Positions 18,662 through 27,615 of a stretch of DNA of 64,000 nt are shown here, one piece after another. The position numbers and the translations under genes were made by a program. The notes below the pieces were generated by a model, which did not search any database, had not been told where the DNA came from, and saw only the letters and a program-made list of their open reading frames with translations. The stretch's first letter is position 1, and every line of letters begins with the position of its first letter. The stretch comes from CAWCDJ01 sp963836015 (GTDB lineage Bacteria; Acidobacteriota; Terriglobia; Bryobacterales; Bryobacteraceae): NCBI GenBank assembly GCA_963836015.1, contig CAWIIF010000013.1, forward strand, positions 61,646 through 125,645, read 5' to 3'.

Positions 18662-20006
18662 GGACTACAAGGGCGGCGCGGCTGTTTCGGAAGGCGAGAG
18701 CTTCACCCCGTCTCCAGCCAACATCGAAAGCCGGGTGGTCCGAAAGAAGTTGCCGAACGGGCTGAAACTCGTTCTGCTGCCCAAGAAGACTCGCGGCGGC
18801 ACAGTAGTGGCGCGCGTCAATCTTCGTTTCGGCGACGAGAAATCGCTGTCCGGCAAAGCGGCCGCCGGCGGCCTTGCCGGCAGCACCCTGATGCGCGGGA
18901 CGAAGAGCAAATCGCGCCAGCAGATCCAGGATGAAACCGATCGCCTGAAAGCGAACATCTCGGTGAACGGCGGCGGACCCGGCGCGTTCGGTAGCATTCA
19001 AACGATCGAAGCGAACCTGCCCGGCGCGCTCCGGCTGGTCGCCGAAATCCTCCGCGAGCCCTCTTTCCCCGAGAGCGAATTCGAACAGGTCCGCCGCCAG
19101 AGCATCACATCCATCGAGAACGGCCGCAGCGAGCCGACCATGCTCGCCTCGCTCGAATTCGCGCGTCACATGAACCCGCACCCGCGCGAAGATGTGCGCT
19201 ACGTCGGCACACCCGAGGAGCAGATTGCAGACCTTCAGAAGGTCACCCTCGACGAAGTCCGCAGCTTCCACGAGCAGTTCTATGGCGCCTCTGAAGGCGA
19301 GCTCGTGGTCATCGGCCAGTTCGAGCCCGCGGCCATCGAAAAGCTGGTGACCGAGCTCTTCGGCGGCTGGAAGAGCGCCACTCCGTATCACCGCCTGACC
19401 GACAACTACCACAAGGTCGAGGCCGTCAACCGCGCGATCCAGACGCCCGACAAAACCAACGCCCTCTTCCTCGCCGGCGTCAATTTCAAGATGACCGACG
19501 ATGACCCGGACTACGCCGCCCTGGTGCTCGCCAACTACATCTTTGGCGGATCCGGCGGATCCCGCCTCTTCAAGCGCGTCCGCGACAAAGAGGGGCTGAG
19601 CTACGGTGTCGGCTCGAGCTTCGGCGCCCCCACCATTGACGACAACGCGAGCCTCACCACGAATGCCATCAGCAATCCGCAGAATGCCCCCAAGGTGGAG
19701 GTCAGCATCAAGGATGAGCTCGCCCGCACCGTAAAGGACGGCTTCACGGCCGACGAAGTAGCCGCCGCCAAAAAGTCGTGGCTCGAAACCCGCAGCGTGC
19801 AGCGCTCGCAGGATCAGAACCTGCTCAACACGATCGCCGGACGCGAGCGCTTCGACCGCACCATGAAATGGGACGAGGCTCTCGAGACGAAGGTCGCGGC
19901 TCTCACCCCCGAGCAGATCTCCGAAGCTTTCCGGCGCCATGTCGATCCGGCCGCCCTGACCGTAGTCAAGGCCGGCGATTTCAAGAGGGCCGGCGTGTTT
20001 CAATAG
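18585..20006 (+). CDS. M16 peptidase, C-terminal (inactive-type) half
   Basis: A 473-aa open frame whose real homology begins near LKDYKGGAAV (about residue 26). It is an M16 C-lobe: SRVVRKKLPNGLKLVLLPKK opens the fold, no HxxEH is present (GGLAGSTLMRG is in its place), and the substrate-binding GGSGGSRLFKRVRDKEGLSYG motif (core SRLF, about residue 328) is intact. It has no signal peptide of its own. Together with the missing promoter, this argues that it is the second half of one roughly 910-aa secreted protein. If it is translated separately, GTG at 18585 or 18654 would be the start and the product would stay in the cytoplasm. Confidence 0.8.
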   Translation: MVNSSQPKTPSAPKSPRLPTATAVLKDYKGGAAVSEGESFTPSPANIESRVVRKKLPNGLKLVLLPKKTRGGTVVARVNLRFGDEKSLSGKAAAGGLAGSTLMRGTKSKSRQQIQDETDRLKANISVNGGGPGAFGSIQTIEANLPGALRLVAEILREPSFPESEFEQVRRQSITSIENGRSEPTMLASLEFARHMNPHPREDVRYVGTPEEQIADLQKVTLDEVRSFHEQFYGASEGELVVIGQFEPAAIEKLVTELFGGWKSATPYHRLTDNYHKVEAVNRAIQTPDKTNALFLAGVNFKMTDDDPDYAALVLANYIFGGSGGSRLFKRVRDKEGLSYGVGSSFGAPTIDDNASLTTNAISNPQNAPKVEVSIKDELARTVKDGFTADEVAAAKKSWLETRSVQRSQDQNLLNTIAGRERFDRTMKWDEALETKVAALTPEQISEAFRRHVDPAALTVVKAGDFKRAGVFQ

Positions 20007-20014
20007 CGCATTCT

Positions 20015-20046
20015 GACGGGGCGGGCATACATGCGCTCGCCCCGTC
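20015..20046 (+). terminator. Strong GC hairpin after the M16 gene
   Basis: GACGGGGCG (20015-20023) pairs perfectly with CGCCCCGTC (20038-20046) around a 14-base loop, nine bases after the M16 stop. No clear T-run follows, so it may be an mRNA-stabilising end or an imperfect intrinsic terminator. Confidence 0.5.
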
Positions 20047-20098
20047 TATTCCGCTCTTCTCCGGCCGCCTGATATACTGATCGCACCACAATCGTTGT

Positions 20099-21376
20099 AT
20101 GCCGCTCCGATACGCTTCGATTCTACTGGCCTTTTCGGCCCTGGCGCAGCAGGCCTCCGCGCCGCCCTCGGAAGTTGCCGGCATTCCTGTCAACTATGAC
20201 GAAATGAAGGTCGGCTCGTATACGCTGCCCGATCCCCTGATCCTCGCCAACGGCAAACCTGTCCCCGACGCCAAGACCTGGTATCGGAAGCGCCGCCCCG
20301 AGCTCCTCCGCCTCTTCGAGGAAAACGAATATGGACGCGCCCCCGGCCGCCCCGCCGGCATGACCTTCGACGTCTTCGACAAAGGAACCCCGGCGCTCGA
20401 CGGCAAGGCGCTGCGCCGGCAGGTGACCATCTACTTTTCCAAGGACAAGACCGGCCCCAAGATGGACCTTCTGCTTTACCTGCCCGCTGCCGCGCAGAAG
20501 CCCGTCCCGCTGCTGCTCAACGTGAGTTTCTCCGCCAACTCGAGCACGGTCGACGACCCGGGGATCAAGCCCGGCGAAATCTGGGGCCGCGACCACAAAA
20601 AAGTTCCCGCGCCGAAGGGCGGCATTGGACGCATCCATCCGCTGCCGTTCCTCGAACAGGGCATCGGCGTCGCCACTTTCTACTACGGTGACGTCGACCC
20701 GGATTTCGCCGGCGGCCTTTCCAACGGTGTCCGCGCTCTCTACCTCAAGCCCGGGCAGACCGCTCCCGGGCCGGACGAATGGGGCGCCATTTCGGCCTGG
20801 GCCTGGGGACTCAGCCGTGCGATGGACTACCTCGAAACCGATGACCACGTGGATGCCAAGCGCGTCGCCATTATCGGCGTCTCGCGCCTCGGCAAGACGG
20901 TGATGTGGGCCGGCGCGCACGACACCCGTTTCGCCATGGTGATCGCCAGTTGCTCCGGAGAGGGCGGCGCCGCTCTCAGCCGCCGCAACTACGGCGAGAC
21001 CATCGCCCACCTCACTGCGCCCTCGCGCTACCCCTACCAGTTCTGCGCCAACTACGCCAAGTATGCGGAGCACCCCGACCGGATGCCGGTCGATGCCAAC
21101 GAGCTGGTCGCGCTGATCGCGCCGCGCCCGCTGTTGCTGCAGACCGGCGACAAGGACTACTGGTCCGATCCCAAGGGCGAGTTCCTCTCGGCTGTCTCCG
21201 CCGGCCGCGTCTACCGCCTGCTGGGCAGGGAGGGGCTGGACACCGAACAGATGCCGGTCGCCGGCGAGCCAATCCTCCACTTCCTCGGCTACCTGGTGCA
21301 TTCCGGCGGGCACGGTACGATCCCTAGCGACTGGCCGGTCTTCCTGAAATTCATGCAAATGCACTTCGGAAAATAG
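20099..21376 (+). CDS. CE15-type glucuronoyl esterase, secreted
   Basis: A 425-aa exported alpha/beta hydrolase with a signal peptide (about 1-20). The nucleophile motif is GVSRLGK (Ser262), close to the GCSRxGK signature of carbohydrate esterase family 15. CSGEGGAALSRRNYGE (about 285-300) and HSGGHGTIPSDW (His405) match other CE15 landmarks. Members cleave the ester between glucuronoxylan and lignin. The Val in place of the signature Cys before the nucleophile suggests a divergent subgroup. The TIM-barrel gene begins two bases after its stop, so the two are probably cotranscribed. Confidence 0.8.
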   Translation: MPLRYASILLAFSALAQQASAPPSEVAGIPVNYDEMKVGSYTLPDPLILANGKPVPDAKTWYRKRRPELLRLFEENEYGRAPGRPAGMTFDVFDKGTPALDGKALRRQVTIYFSKDKTGPKMDLLLYLPAAAQKPVPLLLNVSFSANSSTVDDPGIKPGEIWGRDHKKVPAPKGGIGRIHPLPFLEQGIGVATFYYGDVDPDFAGGLSNGVRALYLKPGQTAPGPDEWGAISAWAWGLSRAMDYLETDDHVDAKRVAIIGVSRLGKTVMWAGAHDTRFAMVIASCSGEGGAALSRRNYGETIAHLTAPSRYPYQFCANYAKYAEHPDRMPVDANELVALIAPRPLLLQTGDKDYWSDPKGEFLSAVSAGRVYRLLGREGLDTEQMPVAGEPILHFLGYLVHSGGHGTIPSDWPVFLKFMQMHFGK

Positions 21377-21378
21377 TC

Positions 21379-22413
21379 ATGGAACGTAGAACCTTTCTCG
21401 GACTCGCGGGTGCGGCACTCTCGCAGGCCTCCGCGCCCGCCGCCCCGAACGTCAAACTCGGGGTCGATCTCTTCAGTATCCGCTCGCAAGGCTGGTCGCC
21501 CATCGAGTACCTGGATTACTGCTCGAAATGGGGCGCCAAGGTGGTCCACTTCAGCGAAATCCGCTTCATCGGAAGCCTCGAAGAGCAGAATCTGAAGCAG
21601 GTCCGCGCGCATGCCGAAAAGCTCGGCATCGAGGTCGAGATCGGGATGCGCTCCATCTGCCCGACCTCTACCTTGTTCGACCCCAAGCAGGGTACGGCCG
21701 AAGAGCAGCTCACCCGGATGATCGCCGCCGCCCAGACCGTTGGGTCGCACATCGTCCGCTGCGTGCTCGGCAGTTCCGCCGACCGCACGGGGCCGATCCC
21801 GCTCGAACAGCACATAGAGAATACCGTAAAGGTGCTGCGCGGTGTGCGGTCGCGCGTGGTGGACGCAGGCCTCAAGGTCGCCATCGAAAACCACGCCGGG
21901 GATATGCAGGCCCGCGAGCTGAAGGCGCTGATCGAATCCGCCGGCAAGGATTTCGTGGGCGCCTGCCTGGACGCCGGCAACCCGCTCTGGACGATCGAGG
22001 ATCCGCACCTCACGCTCGAAACACTCGCGCCGTACGTGCTCACCAGCCACGTGCGCGATACGGCCGTTTGGCTCGCTCCGCAGGGGGCCGCGGTCGCCTG
22101 GAGCCGCATGGGCGAGGGCAACATCGACATTGCCGGGTACGTTCGCCGCTACAATGAGCTCTGTCCCGGCCGCGCGCTCTCGCTCGAAATCATCGTCACC
22201 GGCCCTCGCTACTTCAACTACCGCGATCCCAAGTTCTGGGATGGCTACCGCTCCACTCCTGCCTGGGAGTTCTCACGCTTCCTGACCCTCGCCGAAAAGG
22301 GCGAGCCCAAGCCGGCCCCGCCGCAACTCAGGGGAGATGCGGCCAAGACGCGCGAGCGCGAAGACCTCGAAGCCAGCCTGACGTGGACCAAGAATTTCCT
22401 GGCAGCTTTATAG
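21379..22413 (+). CDS. Xylose-isomerase-like TIM-barrel protein with Tat-type leader
   Basis: A 344-aa sugar phosphate isomerase/epimerase-family (AP endonuclease 2-like TIM barrel) protein. The N-terminus ERRTFLGLAGAALSQASA resembles a twin-arginine leader. Barrel motifs include KVVHFSEIR, LKVAIENHAGDM (about 170-181; Glu metal ligand), VGACLDAGNPLW (Asp ligand) and VLTSHVRDT (His ligand). It starts two bases after the CE15 gene. The substrate is unknown; a periplasmic sugar or uronate isomerase or epimerase acting after the esterase is a reasonable inference. Confidence 0.82.
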   Translation: MERRTFLGLAGAALSQASAPAAPNVKLGVDLFSIRSQGWSPIEYLDYCSKWGAKVVHFSEIRFIGSLEEQNLKQVRAHAEKLGIEVEIGMRSICPTSTLFDPKQGTAEEQLTRMIAAAQTVGSHIVRCVLGSSADRTGPIPLEQHIENTVKVLRGVRSRVVDAGLKVAIENHAGDMQARELKALIESAGKDFVGACLDAGNPLWTIEDPHLTLETLAPYVLTSHVRDTAVWLAPQGAAVAWSRMGEGNIDIAGYVRRYNELCPGRALSLEIIVTGPRYFNYRDPKFWDGYRSTPAWEFSRFLTLAEKGEPKPAPPQLRGDAAKTREREDLEASLTWTKNFLAAL

Positions 22414-22458
22414 CCGTAGAACGATTGTGCTGCCCATCGCAACAGGAGGAGATTGAAC

Positions 22459-24885
22459 GTGATCGACAACCTTTGGAGGGACCTTCGTTTCGCGATCCGC
22501 CAGTTGCAAAAGAACGTAGGATTCACCTGCACGGCCGTCCTCGTGCTGGCTCTCGGCATGTGCGCCAGTGTGGCTATTTTTGCCTTTGTCGATGCCGCTT
22601 TGATCAAGCCGCTGCCCTACCGGAATCCGGCCGCCCTGGTGGGCGCGTTTGAGACCACCGAGGCCTTTCCACGGAGCAATCTCTCGTACCCCGATTACCT
22701 CGACTGGAAGGAGCGTAACCGGGTTTTCAGTTCGCTGGATGTGTACCAGCGCAGCGGTTATACGCTGACCACGGCCGGGGGCGCGGTGCCGGTCCGCGGC
22801 GCGCGTGTGAGCGACGGGTTCTTCCGTACGCTGGGTATCAGTCCGGTACTCGGGCGCGATTTTCATACGGGTGAGGATCTGCCGTCATCGCCGCGGGTTG
22901 CCCTCCTGAGCTTCACCGCCTGGCAGCAGCGGTACAGCGGGAAGCGGGATGTGCTGGGGCGGTCCGTGTCTCTGAATGGCGATCCGTATGTCATCGTAGG
23001 CGTACTGCCGCGAGAGTTTCACTTTGCTCCGGCCGAGCCGGCGGAGTTCTGGACCGCCTTTCACCCATCCAGCGAATGCGACTTGAGGCGAAGCTGCCAC
23101 GGCATCTATGGCGTCGCCCGGCTCAAGGACGGCGTGTCTCTTCAGGCCGCATCGAGCAACGTCGAGGCGATTGCGAAACAACTGGAAAAGGAATATCCCG
23201 GTTCCAACCGCGACCAGGGTGCCGCACTGCAGCCCCTCACCGAGGTGATTGTTGGAGATGTCCGTCCCATCCTGATGGTGTTGCTGGGCGGAGCCGGCCT
23301 GCTGCTGCTGATCGCCAGCGTGAACGTCGCGGGTTTGCTCCTGGTGCGGTCCGAGAGCCGCAAGCGTGAGATTGCGGTGCGCACCGCCCTGGGCGCGTCC
23401 TCCGGACGATTGCTCAGCCAGTTTGTCACGGAAGCGATCGTGCTCGCCACGGCCGGCAGCATACTCGGCCTGGTATCCGCCAATTGGGCGATACAACTTC
23501 TGGAAGGGCTCATATCCAGGGACATGCTGGCTCGCATGCCGTTTCTGCAAGGTCTTGGATTGAATGCCCGAGTGGTGACCGCCGCGGGAGTAGTCGCGCT
23601 GCTGGCGGCGGTGCTGTTGTCGCTCCCTCCGAGCTTGCGCATCTGGTCGCCCGAGATGCGGGAAGGGCTCGCGGAGGCGAGCCGGGGTTCTGCGGGGACT
23701 GTGTGGCGCCGGCTCGGCTCCAGACTGGTTGTGCTCGAAATGGCCGCCGCGATGGTGTTGCTGGTGGGTGCCGGGCTGCTCGGCAAGAGTCTGTACCGCC
23801 TGCTTCACGTGTACGTCGGGTTCGAGGCCGAACATCTGGTGACGATGAACGTGGCGGCGCCGGAGTCCACGTATGGCAAGGATTCGCAGGCGATCGCGCT
23901 GGCGCGGGAGATTGCAAGGCGCGTCGAGGGCCTGCCCGGCGTAAGGTCGGTGGGCTATACTTCCAACGGTGTCCCGGTCAGCGGCAACGGCAACACGACC
24001 TGGTTCCGGGTGCTGGGCAGGCCGTGGCATGGAGAGCACAATGACGTGCCGGAACGGGACGTGAGCGCCGGCTACTTCACGACGCTGGGCGCGAAGCTGA
24101 TTCGGGGACGCTACTTCAATGAAGGGGAGGATGCGTCGAAGCCTCGCGTGGCCATCATCAACCAGGCGCTGGCAAGGCGATACTTCCCGGGTGAGGACCC
24201 TATTGGAAAGCAGATTTCGGGTCTCTCGACGCCGCCCGTGCCGGTCGAGATCGTGGGCATCGTGGAAGACATACGGGAAGGCCCGCTCGATGCCGCGATT
24301 CCGCCGGTCGTGTACTTTCCCTTTAACCAGAACACCGACAGCTATCTCGGGATCGTGGTGCGGACCACCCAAGCCGAGCGCTCCCTCCTGCCTGCTTTGG
24401 CAGCCACTATTCGTGAGATCGACCCCGGCATCGTTACCGTGGGCGGTATGACCATGGCGGAAAGAATCAACGACTCGGCCTCGGCGTACATCCACCGTTC
24501 CTTAACATGGCTGGTGGGAGGGTTTGCCGCACTGGCATTGCTGTTGGGCGTCGTGGGGCTCTACGGAGTGGTCGCTTACTCGGTGAGCCGGCGCAATCGC
24601 GAAATCGGAATCCGCATGGCGCTCGGCGCGCAGCCGCGCTCGGTCTACCGCCTCATCCTAAAGGAAGCGGGCTGGTTGACTTCGTTCGGAATTCTGATGG
24701 GCCTGGTGTGCTCCGTAGCTGCTGCCACCCTGATGCGCGGGCTGCTGTTCGGCGTCCGCTCGTGGGACTTGGCGACCCTCGCGGGTGTTGCCGGCGTGCT
24801 CGGTATTTCGGCACTGGCGGCCAGTTTCATACCGGCGCGCCGCGCTGCGTCGGTCAACCCGATCGAGGCTCTGCGGGCCGAATAG
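22459..24885 (+). CDS. Duplicated orphan ABC permease (ADOP)
   Basis: An 808-aa permease with two MacB-periplasmic/FtsX units: DLRFAIRQLQKNVGFTC at the start, LLLIASVNVAGLLLVRSESR before the first FtsX helices, GLYGVVAYSVSRRNREIGIR in the second, and a FIPARRAASVNPIEALRAE end. The GTG at 22459 is chosen because AGGAGGA lies eight bases upstream; a TTG six bases earlier would be only two bases from that site. Neither neighbour encodes an ATPase or a PadR regulator. Partner and substrate are unknown; the MacB kinship suggests a transenvelope or lipoprotein/peptide process. Confidence 0.92.
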   Translation: MIDNLWRDLRFAIRQLQKNVGFTCTAVLVLALGMCASVAIFAFVDAALIKPLPYRNPAALVGAFETTEAFPRSNLSYPDYLDWKERNRVFSSLDVYQRSGYTLTTAGGAVPVRGARVSDGFFRTLGISPVLGRDFHTGEDLPSSPRVALLSFTAWQQRYSGKRDVLGRSVSLNGDPYVIVGVLPREFHFAPAEPAEFWTAFHPSSECDLRRSCHGIYGVARLKDGVSLQAASSNVEAIAKQLEKEYPGSNRDQGAALQPLTEVIVGDVRPILMVLLGGAGLLLLIASVNVAGLLLVRSESRKREIAVRTALGASSGRLLSQFVTEAIVLATAGSILGLVSANWAIQLLEGLISRDMLARMPFLQGLGLNARVVTAAGVVALLAAVLLSLPPSLRIWSPEMREGLAEASRGSAGTVWRRLGSRLVVLEMAAAMVLLVGAGLLGKSLYRLLHVYVGFEAEHLVTMNVAAPESTYGKDSQAIALAREIARRVEGLPGVRSVGYTSNGVPVSGNGNTTWFRVLGRPWHGEHNDVPERDVSAGYFTTLGAKLIRGRYFNEGEDASKPRVAIINQALARRYFPGEDPIGKQISGLSTPPVPVEIVGIVEDIREGPLDAAIPPVVYFPFNQNTDSYLGIVVRTTQAERSLLPALAATIREIDPGIVTVGGMTMAERINDSASAYIHRSLTWLVGGFAALALLLGVVGLYGVVAYSVSRRNREIGIRMALGAQPRSVYRLILKEAGWLTSFGILMGLVCSVAAATLMRGLLFGVRSWDLATLAGVAGVLGISALAASFIPARRAASVNPIEALRAE

Positions 24886-24902
24886 TCTGCGCGCGTACCC
24901 CG

Positions 24903-27488
24903 TCAAAATGCGAGCTTCACTTCCACCTGAAGCGCTCGCGGCGTCAGAAAGTGAGTGCCGCTGAACGTCGACAGAAAATTGTAGAGAGCCTCCCGGTTCG
25001 TCAGGTTCAAAACTGTCAGGGAAGCCCGCACCTTGTAGCGTTCCGTGTGGAAGAGGTCATCCATCCCGAGGGCCGCATCGAAAACGTTTCGCGGGCTGAC
25101 ACGGGTCGGGCGAAGGTCGTCGTTCTCGGCGCCCGGTGGAGGAATGGAAACTCTGGCTGCGCCGAACACCGGTGAATCGCAGGACGTAATCGGGCTGAAC
25201 CTGGTGGCATAAACACCGCCGCAATAGAGGCCCATCTGCGCCTGTTCATCGGCCGTCAGCCGGAGCGCGCTGGCATAATCCGGAACGACGCCGGGCAGTG
25301 CGAGACCGCTATTGAAGCGCCAGGTAAAGGCAGCCCAAGGGCCGGCCTTGCCATATTGATAGCGGAGGAAGGTGGTCTGCTCGAACTCTTCCGAGTGGTC
25401 GATGCGAAATACGCCGCTGTCGGGGAGGTTGTTGAAGACCAGCCCGCCGATTTCCGGCCCAAAGAACCGGGAGCGCGTATGGCCCATCACCGTGTAGGCC
25501 GTGAATCCATGAAATTCGCTGAGCGTGATCCGCGCGGCCAGGCCGTCGATCTTCGATTTCCGCCATCCGATTGGAAAGGTGATGGGTGTCAGAAAGAGGC
25601 TGTCGAAGTCAAATGCGTTCCGTGTGAACTTCCAGAAGTAGTCGGCATCCACCGAAACATGCCGCCCCAGCGCCTGGGCCAGGCCGGTGTTGAACTGGTT
25701 GCGCCGGCCCGGCTCCGGCGGCGACGAGCGGAACGTACCGAATGGATTGGCGGCTGCCGGGTTGGCGGTTGCCTCGCTCGCAATGATGAGGTTCTCGTTG
25801 TACGGGGTTTCGAAGAGCCGTGCGTAAGACAGCCGGATGATCGTATTGGTCCACGGGGTCCGGTATGCCATTCCGAAGCGCGGCTGCAACTGGTGGCCTT
25901 GGCTGAGCCCCTGGTAGTGGTCGTATCGGACACCCGGGTTGAGCGAGAGCCGCCCGAGGACGATAGAGTCTTGCGCATACCAGGCCCATTCCGTCACATC
26001 GGCGTTTCCATGGAACGCATAGAGATGTCCGCCGCGAGTCAGATCGTAGGCAAGAAGATTGGGGATGAAAGCGGGATTCTCCTCATAGCCGGCCGGTTGG
26101 CACTGCGCTGGCGAACGCAGCGCCGGATCGGCGGCGGGGCTGCCGGAAGGGCCCAGGCAGACAGCGTTATATGCGGGATCCGTCAATGCGATGTTAAAGC
26201 TCTCGCGCAGCATCGTGAGCCAGTAGGAAGCGCCGACCTTGGCGTTATGCGCGCCGTGCGCGTAGGCGACGTCGGTTCGAAAGCCGGCGTTGGTAAGGTA
26301 CCGGCTCTGCGAGAGTGTGGCCGGAAGATCGGATAGCAGATTGGCGGAGGGAAAGTATTGCGAGCGGTCAAACCGGAGAAAGGGGTTCAGCGTTAAGAGC
26401 GTGTGCAGGTTGATCAAGTGGGTCCACCCGGGCGCGATGTTGAAAGAACGGATCTGCGATCGCTGATCCTGGCCGGCGGCCTGGGCGTCGTACGTGTTGG
26501 GCGTCTGAAACCAGGAGCGCGCCGCCGAGAGATTGAGTTGAAGACTGTCGGACTTACCGGCCTGCCAGTCGAACCGGTCGAAAATGGATTCCGCATTCCC
26601 GTGGTCATGAAGAGGCAGGAACTCAGGGCTATCGAGAAAGCGTCCTGATCCGCCGGCGTTCAGCGCCGTGAAGTTGCCCCAGCGCGCGGAACCGAGGGCG
26701 TAAGTCAGCCCCTCGGACCAGGTTCCGAAAGAGCCGTATTGCGAAGACAGCGTTCCCGCGGGCTTGTTTTTTCCCAGTCCGGATTGCGTGGTGATGTTGA
26801 TCACCAGGCTGGTCTTGCCGCCAAACTCGGCGGGCGGCGCGCCCGTGATGACCTGCATCGTTTGCACGATGGAGGTGGAAACCTGGTTAGAGAAGATCTT
26901 CGCCTGTTGATCGGTGATGGGCTGGTTATCGATGGAAATCGACGTATCCGCGTGTTCGCCTAAAGGATGAGCGAACCCATTGCCATCGGCAGCCACGCCC
27001 GGAGTGGTGCGGGTGACGATCTCACTGAGGCCGGTAGCCTGGCTTTGCACCGGGACCTCTGTCAACGACGACCGGTCCAGCGTTCCGTGGGCTGTTGGCG
27101 AGAGCTCGAGCGCCCCCGGCGCGGCATCCGAGACCTCCACGGAAGTGGTGGAGCCGGCGATATTCAACAAGACTCTCACTTCGACGGGAACCGGCGCCTC
27201 AATGAGCAACTTCTGGGCGTACCCCTGAAATCCCGGAGCGGCCGCCGTTAGCGCGTAGGAGCCGAAAGGAACGCCATGGAACAGGAAGTAACCGGCGGCA
27301 TCCGAGGTAGTCGATCGCTTGATACCCGTCAACTGATTGCTCAGGGTCAGGACCGCCGAAGCGATGGACGCATTGGATCCATCCACGATGGTCCCGCGGA
27401 TAGTCCCGTAGCTGCCTAGCGATTGTGCGGACACGATCCCGGCGGCGCAAACCGCGGCCCCAACCAGGCATCGCAAAATTTTAGGCAT
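24903..27488 (-). CDS. TonB-dependent receptor with DtxR-like operator at its start
   Basis: An 861-aa outer-membrane receptor. The ATG at 27488 gives a signal peptide (MPKILRCLVGAAVCAAGIV, cleaved near VSAQ); a longer frame upstream adds no leader. A carboxypeptidase-regulatory beta domain (TIRGTIVDGSNASIASAVL, about 14-90) precedes a plug (TEVPVQSQATGLSEIVTRTT through VQTMQVITGAPPAEFGG) and a barrel ending QVEVKLAF. An 18-bp inverted repeat of DtxR type covers the start codon, and the divergent neighbour is a DtxR/MntR-family regulator, so a metal complex is a plausible ligand. It is convergent with the upstream permease. Confidence 0.88.
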   Translation of the reverse strand: MPKILRCLVGAAVCAAGIVSAQSLGSYGTIRGTIVDGSNASIASAVLTLSNQLTGIKRSTTSDAAGYFLFHGVPFGSYALTAAAPGFQGYAQKLLIEAPVPVEVRVLLNIAGSTTSVEVSDAAPGALELSPTAHGTLDRSSLTEVPVQSQATGLSEIVTRTTPGVAADGNGFAHPLGEHADTSISIDNQPITDQQAKIFSNQVSTSIVQTMQVITGAPPAEFGGKTSLVINITTQSGLGKNKPAGTLSSQYGSFGTWSEGLTYALGSARWGNFTALNAGGSGRFLDSPEFLPLHDHGNAESIFDRFDWQAGKSDSLQLNLSAARSWFQTPNTYDAQAAGQDQRSQIRSFNIAPGWTHLINLHTLLTLNPFLRFDRSQYFPSANLLSDLPATLSQSRYLTNAGFRTDVAYAHGAHNAKVGASYWLTMLRESFNIALTDPAYNAVCLGPSGSPAADPALRSPAQCQPAGYEENPAFIPNLLAYDLTRGGHLYAFHGNADVTEWAWYAQDSIVLGRLSLNPGVRYDHYQGLSQGHQLQPRFGMAYRTPWTNTIIRLSYARLFETPYNENLIIASEATANPAAANPFGTFRSSPPEPGRRNQFNTGLAQALGRHVSVDADYFWKFTRNAFDFDSLFLTPITFPIGWRKSKIDGLAARITLSEFHGFTAYTVMGHTRSRFFGPEIGGLVFNNLPDSGVFRIDHSEEFEQTTFLRYQYGKAGPWAAFTWRFNSGLALPGVVPDYASALRLTADEQAQMGLYCGGVYATRFSPITSCDSPVFGAARVSIPPPGAENDDLRPTRVSPRNVFDAALGMDDLFHTERYKVRASLTVLNLTNREALYNFLSTFSGTHFLTPRALQVEVKLAF

Positions 27489-27496
27489 CCCTAAAA
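27479..27496 (-). promoter_or_regulatory. DtxR/MntR-like operator over the receptor start codon
   Basis: TTTTAGG (27479-27485) and CCTAAAA (27490-27496) form perfect 7-bp inverted arms with a CATC spacer. The core TTAGG...CCTAA matches the established DtxR/IdeR and MntR operator style. It covers the ATG of the TonB receptor and lies about 25-45 bases after the predicted transcription start, where a bound repressor would block elongation. Confidence 0.65.
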
Positions 27497-27528
27497 CAAT
27501 GGCAGAAGCGGCGCCGGAAATCAAGACC

Positions 27529-27557
27529 ACTCTACGCGACCTGCGGCTCGAATGTAA
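27529..27557 (-). promoter_or_regulatory. Putative promoter of the TonB receptor gene
   Basis: On the minus strand TTACAT (27552-27557) and TAGAGT (27529-27534) are 17 bp apart. This places the transcript start about 34 bases before the ATG at 27488. The -10 is the same hexamer as in the PEP-CTERM promoter of this window. Confidence 0.4.
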
Positions 27558-27615
27558 CCATACGATCAGTTTCTTACTTGCGGAGCGGATCACGGAGCCT
27601 TTATGCTCATAGTTT

